8,183 nt of DNA from contig JAILIO010000266.1 of NCBI GenBank assembly GCA_024695225.1, positions 1 through 8,183 of the forward strand, in the 5' to 3' direction. Positions within the stretch are counted from its first letter, which is position 1. Each line of letters starts with the position of its first letter. The position numbers and the translations under genes were made by a program. The stretch is from Lachnospiraceae bacterium (GTDB lineage Bacteria; Bacillota; Clostridia; Lachnospirales; Lachnospiraceae). The notes under the pieces were generated by a model, which was not told the DNA's origin, did no database searches, and was given only the letters and a program-made list of their open reading frames with translations. This document shows positions 1 through 5,582 of the stretch, piece after piece.

Positions 1-2
1 GG

Positions 3-1034
3 ATAAATAAAAGCATACTGTCGCCTAAAGCCACGATGATCGGTTCGCTTCTGATCATGGTTTATTCCGGCATCCTTCTGAGTATTTTCAATAGTATTGA
101 TTTCGTGGAGGAAAACGGCGCTATACTGGCCTTCTCGATACTTGCGCTGATATTTGTTTCTTCAGTCAGCATCACCGCGCTCACAAACTATGTACACTAC
201 ATTAATTATACCAAGCCCTTGCTCCGTCTGGCCCGGGCAGCAAAAGAAGTTTCCGAAGGCAACTACAAGATCCAGCTGCCACCCCATCGCACGGACGGGA
301 AAACTGATGAGATCGACGCATTGTATCAGGATTTTAACGCCATGGTCAGAAACCTTGATTCCACAGAAATACTTAAAAGCAGTTTTATCTCAAACATTTC
401 CCATGAATTGAAAACCCCCATTGCAATTATTTCCAATTACGCCACCTTGCTCGCAGAAGACAAGCTGAACGAGTCAGAAAGGCAGGATTATATCGAGAAA
501 ATAAAAACTGCATCTTCCGATCTTTCCGACCTGATCGCCAATATCCTGCAGATATCCAGACTCGACAACGATCAGGTCACCGCAAATATGGCCGAGATGG
601 ATATAAGCGAGTTGATGATCCAGTGCATTCTGGGCTTTGAGACCATACTCGATGAAAAAGATATCGATCTGCAGCTGGACATACCGGACAACATAATGAT
701 AATAAGCGATCAGGGGCTTTTAAAGATCGTTATCAATAATATCATATCGAATGCTCTTAAATTCACTCCTGTTTCAGGTACTGTGAAGATCAGTCTCAGC
801 CAGGACCGGGAGTATGCCACGCTTGTCTTTGAAGACAGCGGATGTGGCATGGATAAGGACACCATGGACCACATTTTCGATAAGTTCTATCAGGGAGACA
901 CCTCGCATTCCGTCAAAGGAAACGGTCTGGGGCTGGCTATGGTCAAACAGATCGTAACTCTCCTCAAGGGAACCATCACCGTGGAAAGCACGCCGGACGT
1001 GGGCTCCACATTCACTGTAAAGATTCCGGATTGA
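3..1034 (+). CDS. Sensor histidine kinase, 5' partial
   Basis: Membrane-bound two-component sensor kinase that autophosphorylates on histidine and passes the phosphate to a response regulator, probably encoded just upstream outside the window. Residue numbers count from the Met at 36. Two membrane segments (about 3-21 and 29-50) are separated by a very short outer loop (DFVEENG), so there is no extracellular sensor domain. A HAMP-like linker follows (about 58-110). The H-box is SHELKTP with the phospho-acceptor His123 (codon 402-404). The ATPase domain shows an N-box (INNIISNALKF), a G1 box (DSGCGMD), an F-box (IFDKFYQGD) and a G2 box (GNGLGLAM). The Met at 36 is probably not the start: it has no ribosome site, and the frame stays open to the window edge, adding INKSILSPKAT. 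The family is certain; the signal sensed is unknown. Adjacency to the copper genes does not show a copper role. Confidence 0.93.
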   Translation: MNKSILSPKATMIGSLLIMVYSGILLSIFNSIDFVEENGAILAFSILALIFVSSVSITALTNYVHYINYTKPLLRLARAAKEVSEGNYKIQLPPHRTDGKTDEIDALYQDFNAMVRNLDSTEILKSSFISNISHELKTPIAIISNYATLLAEDKLNESERQDYIEKIKTASSDLSDLIANILQISRLDNDQVTANMAEMDISELMIQCILGFETILDEKDIDLQLDIPDNIMIISDQGLLKIVINNIISNALKFTPVSGTVKISLSQDREYATLVFEDSGCGMDKDTMDHIFDKFYQGDTSHSVKGNGLGLAMVKQIVTLLKGTITVESTPDVGSTFTVKIPD

Positions 1035-1146
1035 AAGAAAACCGAATTGCCCTTTCAGAAATTCTTTCATCCCATAGGCAAGACATGGTTTTTCGTCATA
1101 TTTTTTCCATATCACAACACTTTTACAATGAAAGGAGAATTCCCCG
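1035..1146. other. Spacer between kinase and copper operon
   Basis: About 110 bases between the kinase stop and the csoR promoter. I see no convincing gene. GAAAGAA (1033-1039) can pair with TTCTTTC (1062-1068), and CCAT (1072-1075) with ATGG (1084-1087) just before TTTTT. These are weak, and no strong intrinsic terminator is visible, so read-through from the kinase gene into csoR is possible. Confidence 0.4.
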
Positions 1147-1175
1147 TTGACATATACCCCCCAGGGGTATATAAT
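1147..1175 (+). promoter_or_regulatory. Housekeeping-type promoter of csoR-copA
   Basis: The -35 element TTGACA (1147-1152) and the -10 element TATAAT (1170-1175) both match the vegetative sigma factor consensus exactly and are separated by an optimal 17 bp. Transcription should start near 1181-1183, giving a csoR leader of about 160 nt. The spacer is almost entirely a CsoR-type palindrome, so this intrinsically strong promoter is expected to be off until copper releases the repressor. Confidence 0.9.
1154..1170. promoter_or_regulatory. CsoR-type operator 1, inside promoter spacer
   Basis: ATACCCCCCAGGGGTAT is a 17-bp GC-centred inverted repeat with one asymmetric pair next to the centre. 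It fits the ATACCCC...GGGGTAT operators of copper-sensing CsoR repressors. It occupies the spacer between -35 and -10 and shares its last T with the first base of the -10. Bound repressor would therefore block RNA polymerase directly. Confidence 0.85.
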
Positions 1176-1188
1176 CGCTCTCGTATCG

Positions 1189-1205
1189 ATACCCCCTGGG
1201 GGTAT
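1189..1205. promoter_or_regulatory. CsoR-type operator 2, perfect palindrome
   Basis: ATACCCCCTGGGGGTAT is a perfect 17-bp inverted repeat around a central T. Its centre (1197) is 35 bp from that of operator 1 (1162). It lies about 8-24 bases downstream of the predicted transcription start, where a bound repressor would obstruct early elongation or bind together with operator 1. Confidence 0.85.
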
Positions 1206-1340
1206 TTGAAAGCATAACTCATCGGGCGCTGACGGTGCGGTTTGATACGATAACCCAGCGTAATTTTGACATATAAAACCCGGAACGACAAGCCGGACAC
1301 GATATGATCACAGCAGCAATTGACAGGAGGAACATATTTT
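1206..1340 (+). other. csoR 5' leader with csoR ribosome site
   Basis: Untranslated leader between operator 2 and the csoR ATG. CGCTG (1227-1231) pairs with CAGCG (1256-1260), and inside them GGTT (1239-1242) pairs with AACC (1252-1255), making a bulged hairpin. I recognise no known riboswitch. TTGACATATA (1266-1275) copies the start of the promoter but has no -10 at proper spacing. The ribosome site AGGAGG (1325-1330), 10 bases before ATG 1341, fixes the csoR start. Confidence 0.5.
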
Positions 1341-1646
1341 ATGGATACAACCTGCGAGTACTGTTCAGGCAAGCATAAAGAACGTGATGAAAAGGAATAC
1401 AAAGACCTTATGAACCGTCTCAAGCGGATCGAAGGACAGGTGCGTGGCGTGGAAAACATGCTGGAAAACGACGCCTATTGCACAGACATCCTTATGCAGG
1501 TGTCAGCGATCTCATCTGCCCTCAACAGTTTCAACAAGGTCCTGCTTGCAAACCATGTAAAGACCTGCGTTGCAGACAACATACGTTCCGGAAATGAAGA
1601 GGTTGTAGACGAGCTGGTCACAGTCCTGCAGAAATTGATGAAATGA
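1341..1646 (+). CDS. csoR: CsoR-family copper-sensing transcriptional repressor
   Basis: Small all-helical repressor (101 aa) that binds GC-rich palindromes when metal-free and lets go on binding Cu(I). The family ligand triad Cys-His-Cys is present as Cys47 (AYCTDIL), His72 and Cys76 (NHVKTC). The DNA-binding helix signature RLKRIEGQVRGV is at 26-37. The ATG at 1341 is chosen because AGGAGG lies 10 bases upstream; an in-frame TTG at 1320 lies before that site. The N-terminus carries an extra Cys5-x2-Cys8 and His12, outside the conserved core, which could be accessory metal or redox ligands. The gene lies between its own double operator and copA, which supports an autoregulated copper-efflux operon. 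A persulfide- or formaldehyde-sensing relative is less likely, given the intact His and the copA neighbour. The last codons (ATG AAA TGA) also form the start of a tandem repeat array. Confidence 0.95.
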   Translation: MDTTCEYCSGKHKERDEKEYKDLMNRLKRIEGQVRGVENMLENDAYCTDILMQVSAISSALNSFNKVLLANHVKTCVADNIRSGNEEVVDELVTVLQKLMK

Positions 1647-1860
1647 ACCGGAGAAACCGTCCTGATCATAATGATGAAGCAGACCGGAACATTGTCCTGT
1701 TCATACTGATGAAATGATACGGAAAGTTGTCCTGTTCAAACTAATGAAGTGATCCGGAAAATTGTCCTGTTCAAACTGATGAAATGATCCGGAAAATTGT
1801 CCTGTTCAAACTAATGAAATGATACGGAAAGTTGTCCTGTTCATACTGATCAAGTAGACT
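1636..1860 (+). repeat. 35-bp tandem repeat array, csoR-copA spacer
   Basis: Six units, then a degenerate tail, fill the whole spacer. The units are 1636-1671 (36 bp, diverged, overlapping the csoR 3' end), 1672-1706, 1707-1741, 1742-1776, 1777-1811 and 1812-1846. The tail from 1847 runs into the copA ribosome site. The unit begins TGATGAAATGAT and continues CGGAAAATTGTCCTGTTCA. The first unit contains the csoR terminal codons ATG AAA TGA, so the array looks like an expansion from the end of csoR. Later units alternate TGATG (1707, 1777) with TAATG (1742, 1812), suggesting a 70-bp dimer was copied. A 35-bp period is not a multiple of three, so this is not coding. Only weak hairpins (TTCA/TGAA) form. 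Confidence 0.93.
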
Positions 1861-1875
1861 ACGAAAGGAATATAC

Positions 1876-4611
1876 ATGACTCAATATAATGTGACCGGAA
1901 TGAGCTGCGCTGCATGCCAGGCCAGAGTGGAAAAGGCAGTTTCCGCCGTGCCGGGAGTTGAAAGCTGCGCAGTCAGTTTATTGACAAATTCAATGGGTGT
2001 TGAAGGGACGGCGGATGCTGATGCCGTAGTAAAAGCCGTAACGGACGCAGGCTACGGGGCAAGCGTAAAGGGAAGCGCCGGTTCCGAAGGCGGAGACAGT
2101 GCTGCCGCCTCCGCCATGCCATTTAATGAGGACGAGCTCAAAGACACTACCCCCCCTAAACTCAGGAACCGGCTGATCGCATCGCTTATCATCCTTCTGC
2201 CCCTCATGTATGTTTCCATGGGACACACGATGTGGGGCTGGCCGGTGCCCTCATTTCTCGAAGACAACCCCATCGGCGTCGGGATATATGAAATGCTTCT
2301 GGCTTCCCTGGTGATGGTGATAAATCAGCGTTTCTTTATAAGCGGTTTCAAGGGCCTTATGCACAAAGCGCCCAATATGGACACGCTTGTGGCCATGGGC
2401 TCCGCAGCCTCTTTTATTTACAGCGTTTACGCCCTCTTCGCCATGACGGTGGCAGACAGGTCGGGAGACATGGAAGCTGTCTCCGGGTTTATGCATGAGT
2501 TTTATTTTGAATCCGCCGCCATGATCCTGACTCTTATCACCGTTGGAAAAATGCTGGAATCCATATCAAAAGGCCGCACCACAAATGCTCTCAAGGAACT
2601 GATGAAGCTGGCGCCCAAAACCGCGATCCTGATGATAGACGGAGCAGAACAGGAAGTTCCCATCGACCGGGTCAAGGTTGGAGACAGGTTTGTGCTGAGG
2701 CCGGGCAGCAGCATCCCCGTGGATGGCCGTGTGGTCGAAGGCGGAAGCGCAGTTGACGAGTCTGCCCTCACAGGGGAAAGCATTCCGGTTGAAAAGGTCC
2801 CCGGGGATACGGTGTCCGCCGCCACCATAAATAAGAGCGGATATATGGTGTGCGAGGCCACCAGAGTAGGCAGGGACACCACACTCTCCCAGATAATACA
2901 AATGGTAAGCGACGCAGCCGCCACAAAGGCTCCCATCGCAAAGATCGCCGACAGGGTTTCAGGCATCTTCGTCCCCGCGGTCATTTGCATAGCCGCCATC
3001 ACCTTTGTGATATGGCTACTGGTAGGACAGACCCCCGGTTTCTCCCTGGCCCGGGCAATATCCGTTCTTGTGATCAGCTGCCCCTGCGCCCTGGGGCTTG
3101 CAACCCCGGTGGCCATAATGGTTGGCAGCGGCGTGGGCGCAAAGCACGGCATAATGTTCAAGACCGCAGTTTCCCTTGAAGAAACAGGCAAAGCGCAGAT
3201 CGTGGCACTGGACAAGACCGGAACCATCACGAAGGGCGAGCCCAAAGTCAAAGGCTTATACCCCGCTCCGGGGGTCGAAGGCGATGAGCTTCTGGCTACA
3301 GCCTTTGCCCTGGAGAGCAGATCCGAACATCCCCTGGCGAAAGCCATCGTGGAATATGCTTCGGAAAAAGGGCTTAAACCCGAGAATGTCACTGATTTCT
3401 CCGTGGCCTCAGGGAACGGACTCTCCGCATCCCTTGCAAATAAAGGCGTTGCGGGAGGGAACCTGGAATTTATCTCCGCCGTGACAGACATCGGAGAGGG
3501 ATCCCTGAAACTTGCAGATGAGCTTTCCGCCGGCGGCGAGACGCCTTTATTTTTCTCAAAGGGCGGCAGTTTCCTCGGGATCATTTCTGTGGCCGACGTC
3601 ATCAAAGAGGATTCGGCAAAAGCCATCGCGGAGCTCAGAAAACTGGGGATCCATGTGGTCATGCTAACCGGTGACAATGAAAAGACCGCGGATGCCATCG
3701 CAGGGGAGGCGGGCGTCGATGAAGTGATCGCCGGAGTGAAACCGGACGGGAAGGAATCTGTCATCCGTAAGCTTCAGAAACAGGGGAAGACCGCCATGGT
3801 GGGCGACGGCATAAATGACGCCCCGGCTCTCACAAGGGCCGACATCGGAATAGCCATCGGCGCCGGAAATGATGTGGCTATCGATGCCGCAGATGTGGTT
3901 CTGATGAAGAGCAGTCTCCGGGATGTAGTGACTGCGATCCGGCTGAGCCGCGCCACTCTCAGAAACATCCACGAAAATCTCTTCTGGGCGTTCTTTTACA
4001 ACATTATCGGAATCCCCCTCGCCGCAGGAGCATATATACACGCTTTCGGCTGGGTGTTAAACCCCATGTTCGGAGCGGCGGCCATGAGCCTTTCAAGCTT
4101 CTGCGTGGTTTCAAACGCCCTGCGCCTGAATTTCTTCAAGGCCGGAGATGAGCCTCCCGCCATCGAAAGCGCAGGTGTAAATAAGGACGTATTCTGCAGC
4201 TCTCCCGCCATCGAAAGCGCCACCTCAAACGAGAACGTATGCTGCAGCTCTCCCGCCATCGAAAGCGCAGATGTAAATAAGGACGTATGCTGCAGCTCTC
4301 CCGCCATCGAAAGCACAAGCGTAAATGAGGCCGCATGTTGTGAAACTTCTGACCTCGACAAGGTCAGTGACAATACTCAAACAAAAAAGGAGGAATCATC
4401 AAAAATGGAGATCAAAGTAAAAGGAATGATGTGTCAGCACTGTGAGGCTCATGTTAAAAAAGCGATCGAAGCTATCGATGGCGTTACCGAGGCAACAGCC
4501 AACCACGAGAAAGATCTGGTGACGATCAAAGCGTCAGGCGATATTGCAGAAAATGCGCTGAAGGAAGCTGTGGAATCTGCAGGTTACGAGTACGTCGGCA
4601 TCATCGCCTGA
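1876..4611 (+). CDS. copA: P1B-1 Cu(I)-exporting ATPase with C-terminal CopZ-like domain
   Basis: ATP-driven Cu(I) efflux pump of the cytoplasmic membrane, 911 aa. Order: HMA copper-binding domain (1-70, GMSC11AAC14); an acidic linker; membrane helices near 99-117, 135-152, 168-192 and 209-228; actuator motif TGES (299-302); helices near 368-385 and 391-415 with the transport site Cys402-Pro-Cys404; phosphorylation motif DKTGT (Asp446); nucleotide-binding SEHP (His485); GDGIND (643-648); and the last two helices with Tyr708-Asn709 and M737SLSS. CPC plus YN plus MxxSS is the Cu(I) subclass signature. The pump proper ends near NALRLNFFK (747-755). After it come four 16-residue cysteine repeats (761-824) and a second HMA domain (844-911, GMMC853QHC856), longer than the roughly 740-830 aa usual in Firmicutes. 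The ATG at 1876 follows GAAAGGAA (1863-1870). Co-transcribed with csoR and copper-induced by inference. Confidence 0.96.
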   Translation: MTQYNVTGMSCAACQARVEKAVSAVPGVESCAVSLLTNSMGVEGTADADAVVKAVTDAGYGASVKGSAGSEGGDSAAASAMPFNEDELKDTTPPKLRNRLIASLIILLPLMYVSMGHTMWGWPVPSFLEDNPIGVGIYEMLLASLVMVINQRFFISGFKGLMHKAPNMDTLVAMGSAASFIYSVYALFAMTVADRSGDMEAVSGFMHEFYFESAAMILTLITVGKMLESISKGRTTNALKELMKLAPKTAILMIDGAEQEVPIDRVKVGDRFVLRPGSSIPVDGRVVEGGSAVDESALTGESIPVEKVPGDTVSAATINKSGYMVCEATRVGRDTTLSQIIQMVSDAAATKAPIAKIADRVSGIFVPAVICIAAITFVIWLLVGQTPGFSLARAISVLVISCPCALGLATPVAIMVGSGVGAKHGIMFKTAVSLEETGKAQIVALDKTGTITKGEPKVKGLYPAPGVEGDELLATAFALESRSEHPLAKAIVEYASEKGLKPENVTDFSVASGNGLSASLANKGVAGGNLEFISAVTDIGEGSLKLADELSAGGETPLFFSKGGSFLGIISVADVIKEDSAKAIAELRKLGIHVVMLTGDNEKTADAIAGEAGVDEVIAGVKPDGKESVIRKLQKQGKTAMVGDGINDAPALTRADIGIAIGAGNDVAIDAADVVLMKSSLRDVVTAIRLSRATLRNIHENLFWAFFYNIIGIPLAAGAYIHAFGWVLNPMFGAAAMSLSSFCVVSNALRLNFFKAGDEPPAIESAGVNKDVFCSSPAIESATSNENVCCSSPAIESADVNKDVCCSSPAIESTSVNEAACCETSDLDKVSDNTQTKKEESSKMEIKVKGMMCQHCEAHVKKAIEAIDGVTEATANHEKDLVTIKASGDIAENALKEAVESAGYEYVGIIA
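4156..4347 (+). repeat. 48-bp coding tandem repeat: Cys-rich CopA linker
   Basis: Four exact-period 48-bp units (4156, 4204, 4252, 4300) encode 16-residue repeats starting PAIES and ending in cysteines: VFCSS, VCCSS, VCCSS, ACCET. Seven cysteines (774, 789, 790, 805, 806, 821, 822) sit in an otherwise polar, presumably flexible tether between the last membrane helix and the C-terminal HMA domain. Units 1 and 3 differ at only two bases and are closer to each other than to unit 2, which suggests duplication as a dimer. The spaced Cys-Cys pairs could bind Cu(I), but that is inference. Confidence 0.93.
4405..4611 (+). CDS. CopZ-like copper chaperone, possible internal start within copA
   Basis: An in-frame ATG (codon 844 of copA) is preceded by AAGGAGGA (4387-4394) at ordinary spacing, in a purine-rich stretch typical of a real ribosome site. 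Translation from it would give a free 68-residue HMA protein, the size of CopZ, the cytosolic chaperone that hands Cu(I) to CopA. It begins MEIKVKGMMCQHCEAHVKKA; the Cu(I) ligands would be Cys10 and Cys13. The same residues also form the C-terminal domain of full-length CopA. What is seen is the ribosome site, the frame and a complete domain. That both products are made is inference. A chance purine run in a Lys/Glu-rich linker (KKEESSK) is the alternative. Confidence 0.6.
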   Translation: MEIKVKGMMCQHCEAHVKKAIEAIDGVTEATANHEKDLVTIKASGDIAENALKEAVESAGYEYVGIIA

Positions 4612-4615
4612 GCCT

Positions 4616-5146
4616 TCATTTTACATGCAGCACCAATTCAATATTTGATCCGTTTAAAGGAGACTGATCTTTCAACGAGAAGCATTCATATTTTAAGGTC
4701 GCCGGATGATCCCCCGCTTCAAGTGCCCCGGTGAGTTCTATACTGTGAATCTCTTCCCCGGGTTCCAAAAGTTCGGAAGTCCAGCAGGTAGCTCCATCCA
4801 CCACCAGGCTTATCTTAAAATAGCAGGTATTCTCTCCGGGGTTATAAAAGTTCACGGACTGAGTCTTTTCTCCTGCCTTTAAGATTATGCTTTCATAACC
4901 GGGGATCGCGATATTGGGGTTCTCCACGATATTGCTGTAATCTTTTTTTAGGTCGTCTTCCGTTTGAGCTTTCTCCGTGTCGGAAGTATCGTTCGAAGGA
5001 TCCTCTTTCATACTTCCGATCTCACCGGCAGAAATGTTTTCTTCAGCCCTTTTGCCATCGGTCGTACCATAGCACCCTGAAAGAACGCATGATACGGCCA
5101 TGATGGCAATTAATGCAGTTTTAATTTTTATCTCTCTTTTCATCAT
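4616..5146 (-). CDS. Putative surface lipoprotein of unknown function
   Basis: Predicted membrane-anchored lipoprotein, 176 aa from the ATG at 5146. A charged N-terminus (KREIKIK) and hydrophobic segment lead to lipobox L22-S-G-C25, so mature protein would start at the lipidated Cys25. An acidic, Ser/Thr/Asp/Glu-rich linker (about 30-70) follows. Then comes a roughly 100-residue beta-rich domain (NPNIAIPGYESI..., NFYNPGEN, LEPGEEIHSIELTG) resembling uncharacterised domains of Firmicutes surface proteins. I cannot name a function. An in-frame TTG at 5155 overlaps the stop of the upstream Ig-like fragment, and a second ATG lies at 5143. None of these starts has a clear ribosome site, so translation may be weak or coupled to the upstream fragment. 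It converges on copA with 4 bp between stops. Confidence 0.8.
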   Translation of the reverse strand: MMKREIKIKTALIAIMAVSCVLSGCYGTTDGKRAEENISAGEIGSMKEDPSNDTSDTEKAQTEDDLKKDYSNIVENPNIAIPGYESIILKAGEKTQSVNFYNPGENTCYFKISLVVDGATCWTSELLEPGEEIHSIELTGALEAGDHPATLKYECFSLKDQSPLNGSNIELVLHVK

Positions 5147-5151
5147 TTTTT

Positions 5152-5430
5152 TCAATATACGATACTGAACTTTGCAGTCTTGCTGCCTGCTGTTTCCGTG
5201 CCGTTGCCGTTTACAAGGATCACTGCTTTGCCCTTTTGAACATTGTTGATATAGGTCACGCTGTAGTTTGCGGGATCCACATCCACCCAGGTCTTGCCCT
5301 GTTTTATCATCACGCGGATCGAAGGCTCGATCGAATCACCGCTGTACTTCTGCTTTCCGACTGCCACATCCTTCCCCTTGGCATTCTTTTCGTATGCCAC
5401 GATCTTCGCCTTGGTCAGGTCGATCAGGTT
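5152..5430 (-). pseudogene. 3' remnant of an Ig-like repeat surface protein
   Basis: The translated stretch reads as one complete Ig-like beta-sandwich repeat: it opens NLIDLTKAKIV, then KQKYSGDSIEP, TWVDVDPANYSVTY, NNVQKGKAVILVNGNG and TAKFSIVY before the stop at 5154-5152. Such repeats occur in tandem in large secreted or wall-bound proteins of Lachnospiraceae. Here only a last repeat remains. The frame is open only back to a stop at 5484-5482, and residues before NLIDL look non-domain (CIIYSRIVDNSWVRCSE). No signal peptide or good ribosome site is present; the GTG at 5400 would begin inside the domain. I read it as the truncated 3' end of a larger gene. A genuine 82-residue protein starting at 5400 is less likely. 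Confidence 0.6.
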
Positions 5431-5484
5431 CTCCGAACATCTTACCCAGGAATTATCAACTATCCGAGAATAAATAATACATCA

Positions 5485-5582
5485 AAGAATATGAAAGCGA
5501 AGGGCATTGCCTCATTTTATTTTTTGCAGATATTATAGTAGGGAAACACCACCTGAAGGCAGTGGGTTTTCAGGACAATCAT
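5485..5582. other. Spacer with imperfect hairpin and -10-like element
   Basis: Non-coding stretch after the glycosyltransferase stop. An imperfect inverted repeat pairs AAACACCACCTG (5544-5555) with CAGTGGGTTT (5560-5569) around an AAGG loop, with two bulged bases. It could end minus-strand transcription of the glycosyltransferase gene, but no U-tract follows on that strand. A minus-strand TATAAT (5537-5532) could be a -10 for the genes to its left, but I see no matching -35. Confidence 0.35.

Noticed and set aside
36..38. ATG as the start of the histidine kinase
   Set aside because: No ribosome site precedes it and the frame stays open to the window edge with plausible N-terminal residues, so the gene very likely starts upstream.
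1128..1217. Short reading frame (29 codons from ATG 1128), and a TTG frame from 1147 after an AAGGAGAA sequence, running through the operators
   Set aside because: The mapped-by-eye promoter starts transcription downstream of both starts, and the residues are dictated by the palindromes; chance frames.
1266..1275. Second TTGACATATA, identical to the first ten bases of the csoR promoter
   Set aside because: No -10-like hexamer at 16-18 bp spacing (the sequence there is CAAGCC); TATGAT at 1303 is too far away.
1320..1340. In-frame TTG start for csoR, seven codons upstream
   Set aside because: It lies before the AGGAGG at 1325-1330, which is ideally placed for the ATG at 1341.
1636..1860. CRISPR array, or box C/D-like RNA in the 35-bp units (ATGATGA, CTGA)
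   Set aside because: The units abut with no spacers, so it is not CRISPR; box C/D RNAs are not bacterial, and those words come from the csoR stop region.
2145..2158. C-rich tracts resembling a CsoR half-site in copA (and near 7350 in recD2)
   Set aside because: There is no matching G-rich arm, so no palindrome; ordinary coding sequence.
2502..3764. Long minus-strand open frame opposite copA
   Set aside because: It is Ser/Pro/Ala-rich with no recognisable domain and lies fully antisense to conserved ATPase motifs; a codon-bias shadow.
5505..5527. Plus-strand terminator-like GGGCATTGCC followed by a T-rich run
   Set aside because: The stem is only about four pairs with a bulge, and no plus-strand gene lies upstream to need it.
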